A DNA stretch of 64,000 bases from Gryllotalpicola protaetiae. Lineage in GTDB: Bacteria > Actinomycetota > Actinomycetes > Actinomycetales > Microbacteriaceae. The stretch is from contig NZ_CP032624.1 in the NCBI RefSeq assembly GCF_003627055.1, forward strand, positions 1,798,001 to 1,862,000, written 5' to 3'. A model generated the notes under the pieces. The model saw nothing but the letters and a program-made list of their open reading frames with translations. It was not told the origin of the DNA and ran no database searches. Position 1 is the stretch's first letter, and each line of letters begins with the position of its first letter. Both the position numbers and the translations under genes were made by a program. Below are positions 24,965 to 36,505 of this stretch, piece after piece.

Positions 24965-26029
24965 ATGACCGACCCCGAAGGCCGCGCGCCGGTGTCGCCC
25001 GAGCAGCCCGCCTGGCAGGCGCCGCAGCAGCCGGCGCCCCGGCCGGCGCCGCCGCCGCAGGACTGGCGCACGATGCACCCGCCGGCCGCGCAGCTCGCGC
25101 CGCCCCAGCCCTACGTGCGGCCGTCGAAGCCCCCGAAGCCGCCGCGCACGTGGCTCGGCCCGTGGGGCGGGCTCTGGATCACCCTCGGTGCCGTCGCCAT
25201 CATCGGCCTCGAGTTCTTGGTGGCGTGGCTGCTGCGCGATGTGCAGCGACCGTCGCCGCGGGACTACGAGGTGCTCGACCCGATCCTGCTGCTGATCGGC
25301 AGCGGGTGCGTGATCGCCGGGTTCCTCTACACGCTGGCGTACCGCGTGCCCGCGCGCTGGGGGCTGTCGATCGGCCGGCTGATCGGCGGGGGACTGCTCG
25401 CCGGCTTCCTCGCGGCCGTCGCGGCCGGCATGCTGAACGGCACGATCAACGCGTTCGCCGGGGGTACGGATGCCTCACCGAGCATCACGAGCCTCGCGGT
25501 GGTCGGCTTCGTGGAGGAGACGTGCAAACTCGCCGCGGCGCTCGTGCTCGGCCGCTCGCTTCCGGTGAAGAACGGCCGGGTCGGACTGTTCGTGGGCGCC
25601 GCGGTCGGGTTCGGGTTCGCGTTCGTGGAGAATCTCGGCTATCTCGAGACCGCGTGGTCGGTCGGGCTTGCACACAACGGCGCCCTCGTCGGCACGCTCA
25701 GCACGGCCATCTCGCGCCAGCTGCTCGGTCCGTTCCTGCACCCGGTGCTCACGGGGCTCGCGACCGCGGCCTGGTTCGCCGTGGCGCGGAACGGCCGCTA
25801 CCGCTTCGCGATCGGCGCCGTGGGCGCGTGGGCGGCCTCTGCGGTCGCGCACAGCCTCTTCGACCTGGGTGCGAGCGCGGCCGACAACGCCGACGACGTG
25901 AACGTCGGTGCGGGCATCACGGTGCTCGCGATCTTCGGCTACGTGATCGCGGCGTTCCTCGCCTGGCTCTTCGTGTCGCGCGCGCTCAAACGCCGCGATC
26001 TCGCCCGCGAGGCCGAGCCGAACTCCTGA
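24965..26029 (+). CDS. PrsW-family intramembrane metalloprotease
   Basis: A 354-residue protein: a proline-rich cytoplasmic N-terminus (about 60 residues), then about eight predicted helices. The PrsW motifs are visible. EExxK is at Glu184-Glu185-Lys188 (VGFVEETCK), FVENLGY comes some 35 residues later, and the HSLFD histidine motif lies near the end. In Bacillus, PrsW performs site-1 cleavage of an anti-sigma factor. No sigma or anti-sigma gene is adjacent here, so the substrate is unknown. The start ATG is preceded by AAGAAT at six bases and no ribosome site. Confidence 0.88.
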   Translation: MTDPEGRAPVSPEQPAWQAPQQPAPRPAPPPQDWRTMHPPAAQLAPPQPYVRPSKPPKPPRTWLGPWGGLWITLGAVAIIGLEFLVAWLLRDVQRPSPRDYEVLDPILLLIGSGCVIAGFLYTLAYRVPARWGLSIGRLIGGGLLAGFLAAVAAGMLNGTINAFAGGTDASPSITSLAVVGFVEETCKLAAALVLGRSLPVKNGRVGLFVGAAVGFGFAFVENLGYLETAWSVGLAHNGALVGTLSTAISRQLLGPFLHPVLTGLATAAWFAVARNGRYRFAIGAVGAWAASAVAHSLFDLGASAADNADDVNVGAGITVLAIFGYVIAAFLAWLFVSRALKRRDLAREAEPNS

Positions 26030-26042
26030 CGCTTTTCCTATG

Positions 26043-26071
26043 TTCACAAAATTGTGAAAGTGGCGTACAGT
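26043..26071 (+). promoter_or_regulatory. ABC-exporter operon promoter with built-in operator, leaderless
   Basis: TTCACA (26043-26048), a 17-base spacer and TACAGT (26066-26071) form a well-spaced promoter ending seven bases before the ATG at 26079. A perfect inverted repeat, TTCACAA-AA-TTGTGAA (26043-26058), covers the -35 and half the spacer. It is the natural target for the MarR/GbsR-type regulator encoded by the third gene of the operon. Confidence 0.7.
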
Positions 26072-26078
26072 CTGCGCC

Positions 26079-27014
26079 ATGAATTCTGAAGGCGCCGCCC
26101 CGGTCATCGAGATCCGGGGCCTCGCGAAGCACTTCGGCAAGGTCCACGCCCTCGACGGGCTCGACCTCACGGTCACCCAGGGGGAGGTGCACGGCTATCT
26201 CGGGCCCAACGGGGCGGGGAAGTCCACCACGATCCGCATCCTGCTCGGGCTCGCCCGTGCGACCGGCGGCGAGGCGCGGGTCTTCGGCGCGGACCCGTGG
26301 CGTGAGGCATCCGCCCTGCATCGCCGCATCTCGACCATTCCTGGAGACGTCGCGCTCTGGCCCAACCTGAGCGGCGGCGAGACGATCGATCTGCTCGTGA
26401 AGCTGCGCGGCGGCGACACGAAATCCGAGGCCTACACGGCCGCCCGGGCGCAGCTGATCGAGGAGTTCCAGTTCGATCCGAGCAAGAAGGCGCGGTCCTA
26501 TTCGAAGGGCAACCGGCAGAAGGTCGCCCTGATCGCCGCGCTCTCGCACCCCGCCGACCTCTACATCTTCGACGAGCCGACGAGCGGGCTCGACCCGCTG
26601 ATGGAGGCGGTGTTCACGAAGCAGGTCGGCGCCGCGGCAGAGCGCGGCGGCACGGTGCTGCTCAGCTCGCATATCTTGAGCGAGGTCGAGAAGCTGTGCA
26701 CGCGCATCTCGATCGTGCGCGCCGGCAAGGTCGTCGAGTCGGGCACGATGACCGAGCTGCGGCACCTGACCCGCACCTCGTTCTCGTTCGAGCGCAACGG
26801 TCTGACGGATGCCCAGCTCGCCGGCATCCCCGGGGCACACGACATCGGGCTGAACGAGGGGCGCGTGTCGTTCACCGTCGACTCCGACCAGGTCGCCGCC
26901 GCGCTGCCGGCCCTCGGCGCACTCGGGGTCGCGGGTCTGCAGGTCGCGCCGCCGTCGCTCGAAGAGCTGTTCCTGCGGCACTACGGCGACGTCGTCGCAC
27001 CAGCCGAGGCGTGA
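26079..27014 (+). CDS. ABC-2-type exporter ATP-binding protein
   Basis: A 311-residue DrrA/CcmA-type ATPase with Walker A GPNGAGKST, a signature YSKGNRQKVALIAAL (a diverged LSGGQ), Walker B LYIFDEPTSGLDP and an H-loop LLSSHILSEVE. An about 80-residue C-terminal domain follows. It energises the large permease encoded next, with which it forms a drug or polyketide-type exporter. The mRNA appears leaderless and is controlled by an operator over the promoter. Confidence 0.92.
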   Translation: MNSEGAAPVIEIRGLAKHFGKVHALDGLDLTVTQGEVHGYLGPNGAGKSTTIRILLGLARATGGEARVFGADPWREASALHRRISTIPGDVALWPNLSGGETIDLLVKLRGGDTKSEAYTAARAQLIEEFQFDPSKKARSYSKGNRQKVALIAALSHPADLYIFDEPTSGLDPLMEAVFTKQVGAAAERGGTVLLSSHILSEVEKLCTRISIVRAGKVVESGTMTELRHLTRTSFSFERNGLTDAQLAGIPGAHDIGLNEGRVSFTVDSDQVAAALPALGALGVAGLQVAPPSLEELFLRHYGDVVAPAEA

Positions 27015-27016
27015 GC

Positions 27017-28630
27017 ATGTTCGGCACCCTGCTCCGCTTCCGCCTGCGGCGCGACCGCACCCAGCTGATCGTCTGGGCTGTCGTCCACTTCCTGCTCGCC
27101 TACATGGTCGCGAGCGCTGTGCACACGACCTACGGCACGATCGCCGAACGCACGGCGACCGTCAAGGTGCTGATGGTGACGCCCGCGATCCTGTTGTTCC
27201 GCGGCACGCCGCAGGGCACGAGTGCGGGCGACTTCATGGCCTTGCTCGGCCTCACCTTCATCGCGCTCCTGGTCGCGTTCCAGTCCACCTTCCTCGTGGT
27301 GCGGCACAGCCGCGCCGAAGAGGCGACGGGCCAGACCGAGACGATCGCGTCGACCGCGGCCGGGCGCATGACGCCGTCGTTCGCCGTCATCGCGCTCGGA
27401 GTCGTCGCGAACGCCATCGCGACGGCCGCGCTGGCGGTCGGATGCCTGGCAGGTGGCCTCCCCGCGGCGGGGTCGTGGCTCTTCGGGGCGGGCTGCGGCA
27501 TGGTCGGCCTGTCCTTCGTCGGCGTCGCGTTCCTGCTCGCGCAGCTGTTCCCAGCCGGCCGGGCGGCCAACGGCTGGGCGGCGACCATCGCTCTGATCGC
27601 CTACGTCGCTCGCGGCATAGGCGACGCCGCGGGCACCCCGCACTTCGACACGCTGACGTTGACCCCGGCGTGGCCGATCTGGGCGAGCCCGATCGGCTGG
27701 GCGCAGCGTGCGAGGCCCTGGGCGGACGACAGCCGGTGGTGGCCGCTTCTGCTCGGTGTGGCGACTTTCGCCGTGCTCACCGCGATCGCCCTCGTCGTGC
27801 AGGACAGGCGCGACGTCGGCGAGGGCGTGTTCGCCGAGCGGAAGGGGCGGGCTGGGGCATCCGCCTGGCTCGGCGGCACCCTCGGACTCGCGCTGCGCCT
27901 GCAGCGTGGGGTGCTCGTCGGCTGGATCGCGAGCGTCGTCGCGGGAGCCCTGTTGCTCGGCGGGCTGTCGGGGGTGATGGTCGACCAGTTGCGGACTGCG
28001 GACTCGAACGTCACGGGGGTGTTGACCGAGATCGGGGGAGGCAGCGGTTCGATGTTGCGGGCGTTCGCGAACATCGGCGCGATCTTCTCCGGGCTGCTCG
28101 CCTCGGCGATCTGCGTGCAGGGGGCGATGCGGTTGCGGCAGGAGGAATCCGCTGGAGGCGCCGACGATGTTCTCAGCACCGCGGCCGGCCGCGCGCGCTG
28201 GATGCTCTCCTTCATCGTCGTCGCGGCCGTCGGCGCGGTCATCGCGCTTGTGCTCGGCGGTCTGGTCGCCGGCGCGGTCGCGGGCTCCGCTGGCGGCGGC
28301 TTCGCGACCTGGTTCTGGGCGATCGTGTGGGAGACGCCGGCCGTGCTCGTCTTCCTGGGCGTCGTCGCGCTCGTGTTCGCTGCCCTCCCCGTGGCCACGG
28401 TCGCGGTCGGCTGGACGATCTTCGCCCTCGGGGCGATCCTCGGCCTGTTCGGTCCGCTGTTCGGCCTGCCTCAGTGGGCCAGGGACCTCGCTCCGTTCGC
28501 GCACACCCCGGCGATCGCGCTGCCGCACCCCGATTTCGCCGGCGGGTGGGTGATGGCTGCGCTGGCTATCGTGCTGGGTGTGGCATCCGTATACCTGTTC
28601 GGCCTGCGCGACACGAAACCCGGGGCGTAG
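27017..28630 (+). CDS. ABC exporter permease (ABC-2 type, polyketide-antibiotic exporter family)
   Basis: A 537-residue permease. ATG 27017 has GAGG seven bases upstream; the GTG at 27011, overlapping the ATPase stop, is in frame and also possible. About 12 transmembrane segments are arranged as two halves of six, each with an amphipathic loop carrying an EEATGQTE/EESAGGAD-type motif (near residues 101 and 378). This two-in-one layout is that of the family annotated as exporters of polyketide antibiotics. With the preceding ATPase it should form an efflux complex; resistance or secretion roles cannot be told apart. Confidence 0.9.
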   Translation: MFGTLLRFRLRRDRTQLIVWAVVHFLLAYMVASAVHTTYGTIAERTATVKVLMVTPAILLFRGTPQGTSAGDFMALLGLTFIALLVAFQSTFLVVRHSRAEEATGQTETIASTAAGRMTPSFAVIALGVVANAIATAALAVGCLAGGLPAAGSWLFGAGCGMVGLSFVGVAFLLAQLFPAGRAANGWAATIALIAYVARGIGDAAGTPHFDTLTLTPAWPIWASPIGWAQRARPWADDSRWWPLLLGVATFAVLTAIALVVQDRRDVGEGVFAERKGRAGASAWLGGTLGLALRLQRGVLVGWIASVVAGALLLGGLSGVMVDQLRTADSNVTGVLTEIGGGSGSMLRAFANIGAIFSGLLASAICVQGAMRLRQEESAGGADDVLSTAAGRARWMLSFIVVAAVGAVIALVLGGLVAGAVAGSAGGGFATWFWAIVWETPAVLVFLGVVALVFAALPVATVAVGWTIFALGAILGLFGPLFGLPQWARDLAPFAHTPAIALPHPDFAGGWVMAALAIVLGVASVYLFGLRDTKPGA

Positions 28631-28633
28631 CGG

Positions 28634-29125
28634 GTGCCCGCGCGCGCGGACGCCCTGCAGGAGCACGCCGAACGGCTGGCGGCCCTGTTCACCGTTGCCG
28701 GCTTCCCGCGGATGGCGTCGCGCGTGCTGATGACGCTGATGATGTCGACGGATGCCGCGCTGACGGCCGTCGAGTTGAAGGAGCGACTCGGCATCAGCGC
28801 GGCCGCGGTCTCCGGCGCGGTGAAGTACCTCGAGCGGCTCGGCATGGTGCGGCGCCGGGCACACCGTGGCTCGCGCAAGGAGCTCTACGAGCTCCCCGAG
28901 GCGGCCTGGTACACCGCGTCGCTGCGGCAGCCGCCGTTCTACGCCGAGATCGCCGCCCTGCTTCCCGACGGCATTTTGGCGGCGCAGCAGGCCGAAGCCG
29001 CCGGCCCGCTGGCGCGCCTGGTCGAGATGCAGGAGTTCTTCGAGTTCATGCGCACCCGTATGCCGGGCCTCTACGAAGAATGGGTCGCGACGCGCGCGGC
29101 AGAGGTCGCCGAGCGCGAGGGATAG
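28634..29125 (+). CDS. MarR/GbsR-family regulator of the ABC exporter operon
   Basis: A 163-residue winged-helix protein from GTG 28634, three bases after the permease stop. FPRMASRVLMTLMMS and LTAVELKERLGISAAAVSGAVKYLERLGMV are the DNA-binding helices of the GbsR/DUF-type MarR subgroup. The C-terminal half (from about residue 85) is helical and probably dimerises or binds ligand. As last gene of the operon it probably autoregulates through the TTCACAA/TTGTGAA site at 26043-26058. It converges on the dipeptide permease gene with no gap. Confidence 0.9.
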   Translation: MPARADALQEHAERLAALFTVAGFPRMASRVLMTLMMSTDAALTAVELKERLGISAAAVSGAVKYLERLGMVRRRAHRGSRKELYELPEAAWYTASLRQPPFYAEIAALLPDGILAAQQAEAAGPLARLVEMQEFFEFMRTRMPGLYEEWVATRAAEVAEREG

Positions 29126-30124
29126 CTAGCGGGCGGCGCGCACCCTCGGGTCGATCACGCCGTAGACGATGTCGACCAGCAGGTTCGCGATGGCGATCAG
29201 GAACGCCGCGAACAGCGTCACTCCGACGACGACCTGCAGGTCGAGCCGGTTGATCGAATCGATCAGGAGCGCGCCGATGCCCTGCATCGAGAAGACGCGC
29301 TCGGAGATCACGGCGCCGCCCAGCAGCGTGCCGAGGTCGAGGCCGAAGAGCGTCACGACGGGGATGAGCGCATTGCGCAGCCCATGCCGCATGATCACCG
29401 CCCCCTCGCCGAGCCCCTTCGCGCGGGCGGTGCGGATGTAGTCCTGCCCGAGCTGGTCGATGAGCTCGCTGCGGGTGAGCCGCGCGTAGACGGCGGCGCT
29501 GATGAAGGCCAGCGCCGTCCAGGGCAGCAGCAGGTGCGTGAACCAGCCGACGGGGTCGTCCCCGAACGGCTCGTAGCCGCCGGTCGGCAGCCAGCCGAGG
29601 GCGAAGCCGAACAGCAGGATCAACAGCATCCCGACCAGGTACGCGGGCGCCGAGACGCCCGCGATCGCGACCGTCATGATCGCCCTATCGGCGGCCCGGC
29701 GGCGCCACACGGCCGCGATCGCACCACCGGCGACCCCCGACACGAACCAGAGCACGGCGGCGCCCCCCGCGATCGAGGCGGTGACGGGGAAGCGGGTCAG
29801 GATCAGCTCGGTGACAGGCGTGTTCAGCTGGAACGAGTAGCCGAAGCAGGGCGCTGCGCAGGCGATCGCTCCGGCGCCGGTCCCGAAGGTGCGGCCCACG
29901 ACGATGCCCTTGAGGAACGCCCAGAACTGCCCGTACCAGGGAAGGTTGAGCCCGAGGAAGTCCTTCGCGCGTGCAAGGTTCTCGGGGGTGCACGGCTTGC
30001 CGCACGAGAGCTGCGCGGGGTTCGCCGGCAGCAGGTAGAAGATCACGAACGTGATGGCGGTCACGACCAGCAGCACGACGACCACACCGACGAGGCGAGT
30101 GGCGATGAGGCGGGCGATGCGCAT
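29126..30124 (-). CDS. Dipeptide/oligopeptide ABC transporter permease (DppB-like)
   Basis: A 332-residue permease from ATG 30124, overlapping the DppC stop (ATGA). The DppB/OppB N-terminal helix (LIATRLVGVVVVLLVVTAITFVIFYLLP) is followed by a large external loop with three cysteine pairs. Membrane segments then carry the EAA-type loop DYIRTARAKGLGEGAVIMRHGLRNALIP. It forms the translocation channel with the DppC-like permease. It is the last gene of the operon that begins with the lipoprotein at 34402. Confidence 0.93.
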   Translation of the reverse strand: MRIARLIATRLVGVVVVLLVVTAITFVIFYLLPANPAQLSCGKPCTPENLARAKDFLGLNLPWYGQFWAFLKGIVVGRTFGTGAGAIACAAPCFGYSFQLNTPVTELILTRFPVTASIAGGAAVLWFVSGVAGGAIAAVWRRRAADRAIMTVAIAGVSAPAYLVGMLLILLFGFALGWLPTGGYEPFGDDPVGWFTHLLLPWTALAFISAAVYARLTRSELIDQLGQDYIRTARAKGLGEGAVIMRHGLRNALIPVVTLFGLDLGTLLGGAVISERVFSMQGIGALLIDSINRLDLQVVVGVTLFAAFLIAIANLLVDIVYGVIDPRVRAAR

Positions 30125-31058
30125 CAGGCGGTCACCTTCTCGTGCTGGCTCGGCTGCGGGCGGGGATGTGGGCGGCGGATGCCGCGTCGGCGGTTGACCC
30201 GCGGATCCAGGGCGTCTCGCAGGCCGTCGCCGAAGGCGTTCAGACCGAGCGTGATCAGGAACAGCGCCCCACCCGGGAACACCAGATAGGCCGGTTCGGT
30301 GGAGAACCAGGCGACGGCGTCGCCGATCGCCCGACCCCAGGAGGGCGTGGGCGGCGGCACGCCGACCCCGAGGAACGACAGCGCCGCCTCCGTGCCGATC
30401 ATCGCCGGCACGAGGATCGTCGCGTAGACGATGATCGTCGCGCCCACATTGGGAAGCAGTTGCCGCCAGAGGACATGCCCGTCGCCGGCCCCCATCGCCT
30501 CGGAGGCGACCACGAAGGTGCGCCGACGGATCGAGAGCGCCTGCCCGCGGACCACCCTCGACACGGCGGGCCAGCCGAAGAATCCGATCACCAGCACCAT
30601 CAACACGGGTCGAGGGAAGGACGCCGCGACGATCGCCGTGAGCGAGATCATGAAGATCAGGCTCGGGAACCCGAGCATCACGTCGACCACGCGGCTCACG
30701 ATGCGGTCGTACCAGCCGCCGAAGTAGCCGGCGGTGAGGCCGACGGCCACCCCGATCGTCACCGCGACCGCCGTGGCGAGCACACCGACCGTGATCGAGA
30801 TGCGGCCGCCGTAGACCACGATCGCGAACAGGTCGCGGCCGGTCAGCGGCTCGACGCCGAACCAGTGCTGCCATGAGATGCCGCCGCCCCAGCCCTTGGG
30901 GGAGCCGCTGCTGTCGAGCGCGTGCAGATGGTAGGTATAGGGGTCCTGCCCGTTGATCGCGGTGATCAGCGGCGCGAAGATCGCCGCCAGCACGAAGAGG
31001 GCGACGACGATCATGCCGGCGAGCGCCCACGGGTCGCGCCGCAGATGATTCCAGACGT

Positions 31059-31062
<4 letters not shown>
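30124..31062 (-). CDS. Dipeptide/oligopeptide ABC transporter permease (DppC-like)
   Basis: A 312-residue permease from GTG 31062 (VNVWNHLRRDPWALAG), which overlaps the stop of the fused ATPase gene (GTGA). The OppC_N segment with its first helix (LAGMIVVALFVLAAIFAPLI) and the EAA loop VVASEAMGAGDGHVLWRQLLPN are clear, as is the C-terminal GVGVPPPTPSWGRAI seen in DppC proteins. It is translationally coupled on both sides. Confidence 0.93.
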
Positions 31063-32752
<1,690 letters not shown>

Positions 32753-32756
<4 letters not shown>

Positions 32757-34402
32757 TTCCCCAGCGTGACGGTCCGGTAGTCCGGATAGGCGGGGAAGGA
32801 TGGGATGAAGAAGTTCCCGACCCCTGCGCCACGCAGGAAGGACTGTTTCGCATAGATCAGCGGCACGACGGGGGCGTCGGCCATGATCTGCTTGTCGATC
32901 GCGGCCCAATCGGCCTGCGCCTTCTGAGGGTCGACCTCGGCCTGAGCGGCGGCGATCGCCGCGTCCACGCTCGGGTTCGAATACTGCGACACGTTGAAGT
33001 TGCCGTTCCCGATCTGGCTCGAGTCGAACAACGGGGAGATGTTCGAGTTCGCCGACGGGAAGTCGGGCTGCCAGCTCATCAGCGCGAGGTCGAACGTCGG
33101 GTGGCTGACGGCGACGTCGGTGTAGAACGAATCCGCGTCCTCCGTCTTGAGCGTGACCGTGATGTTCGCACGCTTGAGACCCTGCTGGATCGCCTGGGCC
33201 TGCGCGAGCGACGCCGCGTCGTTCTGGGTGAGCAGCGTGAGCGTCAGAGAGCTGACGCCCGCCTGGCTGAGCAGATCCTTGGCCTTGGCCACGTCGCCTG
33301 AGGCGGGTGCCTTGTAGAGGTCGTAGTCGACGCGGCCGGCGATCCCAGGCGTGATGAGGGTGCTCGCATAGGTGCCGGCCTGGTCGCCACCGGAGGCGAC
33401 GAGGTACGACTGCTTGTCGACCGCGTACTCGATCGCCTGGCGCACCTTCAGGTTCGCCAGCTCGCCCCGCTGCGTGTTGAGCGACAGGTACTGGATAGGG
33501 CCGGCCTTCGAGGTGGCGAGGCGCGACTTCGCGGCCGCGTTGTGAGTGACGGATGCCAGATCGGACGCACCGAGGTACTGCACGTCGAACGCGTCCTTGT
33601 ACGGCCCGGTGCCGTTGATCAGGTTCTGCACCGCGGTGGACTGGTTCTGGCTCTCGAGGAACACCACCTTGTCGGCGGAGGCCGTGCGCACGGCATCCGT
33701 CGACTTGCTCCAGTACTTGTTGCGCACGAGCGTGAGCGCCGTGCCGTCCTTGATCGCCTGCACCTTGTACGGGCCGGTGGTGATCGGCGCCTTGGAGTAG
33801 TCGACCGGGCTGCCGTTCGACTGCTTCACGGGCGAGAACGCGGGCATCGAGGCGATCCAGGGCCAGTCGCCGAACGCCTTGTTCAGGTGGAAGACGATGG
33901 TCTTGTCGTTCGGGGTCTCGATCGAGTCGAGGCTCTTGCCGTCGAACGGGCCGGTGTAGCTGTCGCCGCCCACCAGCAGCGTCTTGTGGTAGCTCAGGCC
34001 GCCCTGCAGCTGGTCGCTGAACGACCGCTCGATGCCGTACTTGATGTCCTCGCTCGTGACCGGCGAACCGTCAGAGAACTTGAGACCGCTCTTGAGGGTG
34101 TAGGTCCACGTCTTGCCGTTGTCGCTGACGTCGCCCGTGTTCGTCGCGAGATCCGGGACGACCTTCGCGTCCTTGCCCGGCTCGACGTCCCAGGTGGTGA
34201 GCCGGCGGTCGATCAGACCGAGCGTGGTCGTCGCGAGGTTCTGGCTCGACGCGGGGTCGAGAGAGACTGTGGTGGCCGGGGTGAGGAGGGTCAGGGTGCC
34301 GCCGGATTTCGAGGAGCCCGTGGTGTCGTGCGACGAGCAGCCAGTGAGGACGAGGGCGCCCGCGACGGCGACTGCCGCGGCAGCCGTGGTGAATCTACGC
34401 AT
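32753..34402 (-). CDS. Extracellular solute-binding lipoprotein, family 5 (DppA/OppA-like)
   Basis: A 549-residue binding protein. The lipoprotein signal peptide ends in LVLTGC, making Cys22 the lipidated residue. The SBP_bac_5 domain follows, with the family signature region ITSEDIKYGIERSF (about residues 117-130) and the peptide-pocket segment VRQAIEYAVDKQSYL. It delivers peptides (or other family 5 ligands) to the DppB/DppC channel. First gene of the operon, with AAGGTGG six bases before ATG. It is divergent from the M13 peptidase, which suggests that imported peptides are degraded inside. Confidence 0.93.
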
Positions 34403-34419
34403 TAGTCCACCTTCGACCG

Positions 34420-34431
34420 ATACGTTCGTAT
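34420..34431. promoter_or_regulatory. Inverted repeat in the dpp/peptidase divergent gap
   Basis: ATACG-TT-CGTAT (5-base perfect arms) lies 18 bases upstream of the binding-protein ATG, near a TATACG hexamer that could be its -10 on the minus strand. It is a candidate operator for the dpp operon; no regulator is adjacent. Confidence 0.35.
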
Positions 34432-34485
34432 ACGACGGTGCCGGGCGTTACATTTCGTCACACGCGGCCGCGACGAGCGCCTCAC

Positions 34486-34491
34486 TAAGGT
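34486..34491 (+). promoter_or_regulatory. -10 hexamer or ribosome site before the M13 peptidase
   Basis: TAAGGT lies seven bases before ATG 34499 and fits the leaderless pattern seen elsewhere here. The same bases form AAGGTGG, a ribosome site with acceptable spacing, so the two readings cannot be separated by eye. Confidence 0.35.
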
Positions 34492-34498
34492 GGTTCGC

Positions 34499-36475
34499 AT
34501 GACCGAGCAAAGCCCCGCATCCGGCATCCGCACCGACGAGCTCGACCTCGAGATCCGCCCGCAGGACGACCTGTTCCGGCACGTGAACGGCAAGTGGCTC
34601 GAGCGCACGGAGATCCCGTCCGACAAGGCGCGCTGGGGCTCGTTCTACCAGCTCGCCGAAGAGGCTGAGAAGAACGTGCGCGAGATCATCACCGAGGCCC
34701 AGCACGCCGAGGTCGGCACCGAGGCGCGCAAGTTCGGCAAGCTGTTCACGAGCTTCATGGACACCGAGCGCATCGAGGCGCTCGGCGCCACGCCGCTCGC
34801 GAGCTCGCTCGCGATGATCGACAACATCCACTCGATCCCGCAGTTCCTCGAGTCGCTCGCGCACTTCGAGCGCAACGGCGTCAGCGGCTTCTACCAGCTG
34901 TTCGTCGACAACGACCCGGGCGACCCCGAGCGCTACCTCGTGTTCTTCGAGCAGGCCGGGCTCGCGCTGCCCGATGAGTCCTACTACCGCGAGGACACCT
35001 TCGCGTCCCTGCGCCAGACGTACATCGCGCACATCCAGACCATGTTCGAGCTGGCGGGCGTGGCGGATGCCGCGCGGAAGGCCGAGAACGTGTTCGCCCT
35101 CGAGACCGAGCTCGCGAAGCACCACTGGGACAACGTCAAGTCCCGCGACAGCGAGAAGACCTACAACCTCTTCACGTGGGAGGACGTGTGCGGTCTCGCG
35201 CGCTCCGAGGGCGCAGAGCTGCAGGTCTGGCACGACGCCCTGAACGCGCCGAGTCGCGCCCTGCGCGAGGTCGTGCTGCGGCAGCCGTCGTTCACCGCGG
35301 GCCTCGCCGGGCTGCTCACCGCCGACCGGCTGCCGGCGTGGAAGGAATGGCTCACGTGGCAGCTCGTGCACGCGCGTGCGCCGTACCTGAGCTCCGACTT
35401 CGTGAACGCGAACTTCGACTTCTACGGCAGGGCTCTCACCGGCACCCCGCAGCTGCGCGAGCGCTGGAAGCGCGGCGTCTCGTTCGTCGAGGGCGGGATG
35501 GGCGAGGCGGTGGGCCGCGAGTACGTGAAGCGGCACTTCCCCGAAGAGTCCAAGGCCCTGATGGACGAGCTCGTCGCGAACCTGATCGAGGCGTACCGCG
35601 CAAGCATCCGGTCGCTGTCCTGGATGGGCGACGACACCAAGAAGCGCGCCCTCGAGAAGCTCGACAAGTTCACGCCGAAGATCGGCTACCCGGTCACGTG
35701 GCGCGACTACTCGAAGCTGAGCGTCGACGACGACGACCTGATCGGCAACGTGCGCGCGATCGCGGCGTTCGAGTTCCACCGCGAGCTGTCGAAGATCGGC
35801 AAGCCGATCGACCGCGACGAGTGGTTCATGACGCCGCAGACGATCAACGCCTATTACAACCCGGGGTTCAACGAGATCGTCTTCCCCGCCGCGATCCTGC
35901 AGTACCCGTTCTTCGAGCCGTCGCGCGACGCCGCAGCCAACTACGGAGCGATCGGCGCGGTCATCGGGCATGAGATCGGGCACGGCTTCGACGACCAGGG
36001 CTCCAAGTTCGATGGGGACGGCAAGCTGCAGTCCTGGTGGACGGACGCCGACCGGGCCGCCTTCGAGAAGCTGACCGGCGCCCTCATCGCGCAGTACGAC
36101 GCATTGACCCCCGCGCAGCTGCCCGCCGGCTCGCCGCACGTGAACGGCGCGCTCACGATCGGCGAGAACATCGGTGACCTGGGCGGCCTCGGCATCGCAT
36201 GGAAGGCGTACGTGCGGTCGCTCGGCGGCGCGGAGCCGCCCGTCATCGACGGGCTCACCGGTGCGCAGCGCTTCTTCCTGTCATGGGCGCAGGCCTGGCA
36301 GCAGAAGGGGCGGGATGCCGAGGTGATCCGGCTTCTCACGATCGACCCGCACTCGCCGAACGAGTTCCGCTGCAACCAGATCGTGCGCAACATCGACGAG
36401 TTCTACGCGGCGTTCTCGGTCGAGGCATCCGACGACCTGTACCTCGACCCGGCGGCCCGCGTCACCATCTGGTGA
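34499..36475 (+). CDS. M13 (neprilysin/PepO-type) zinc metallopeptidase, cytoplasmic
   Basis: A 658-residue peptidase of full family length. ATG 34499 is preferred; GTG 34490 adds three residues. The N-terminal DDLFRHVNGKWLE opens the M13_N domain. Near residue 450 come NAYYNPGFNEIVFPA and the zinc motif HEIGH (VIGHEIGHGFDDQG). The third zinc ligand is the Glu of GENIGDLGG, and the substrate HSPNEFR motif follows. No signal peptide or membrane anchor is present, unlike animal neprilysin, so it should cleave oligopeptides in the cytoplasm. It is divergent from the dipeptide importer. Confidence 0.95.
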   Translation: MTEQSPASGIRTDELDLEIRPQDDLFRHVNGKWLERTEIPSDKARWGSFYQLAEEAEKNVREIITEAQHAEVGTEARKFGKLFTSFMDTERIEALGATPLASSLAMIDNIHSIPQFLESLAHFERNGVSGFYQLFVDNDPGDPERYLVFFEQAGLALPDESYYREDTFASLRQTYIAHIQTMFELAGVADAARKAENVFALETELAKHHWDNVKSRDSEKTYNLFTWEDVCGLARSEGAELQVWHDALNAPSRALREVVLRQPSFTAGLAGLLTADRLPAWKEWLTWQLVHARAPYLSSDFVNANFDFYGRALTGTPQLRERWKRGVSFVEGGMGEAVGREYVKRHFPEESKALMDELVANLIEAYRASIRSLSWMGDDTKKRALEKLDKFTPKIGYPVTWRDYSKLSVDDDDLIGNVRAIAAFEFHRELSKIGKPIDRDEWFMTPQTINAYYNPGFNEIVFPAAILQYPFFEPSRDAAANYGAIGAVIGHEIGHGFDDQGSKFDGDGKLQSWWTDADRAAFEKLTGALIAQYDALTPAQLPAGSPHVNGALTIGENIGDLGGLGIAWKAYVRSLGGAEPPVIDGLTGAQRFFLSWAQAWQQKGRDAEVIRLLTIDPHSPNEFRCNQIVRNIDEFYAAFSVEASDDLYLDPAARVTIW

Positions 36476-36505
36476 CGTCGGCCGCTGCCGTCGACTGTCA
36501 TCTAC

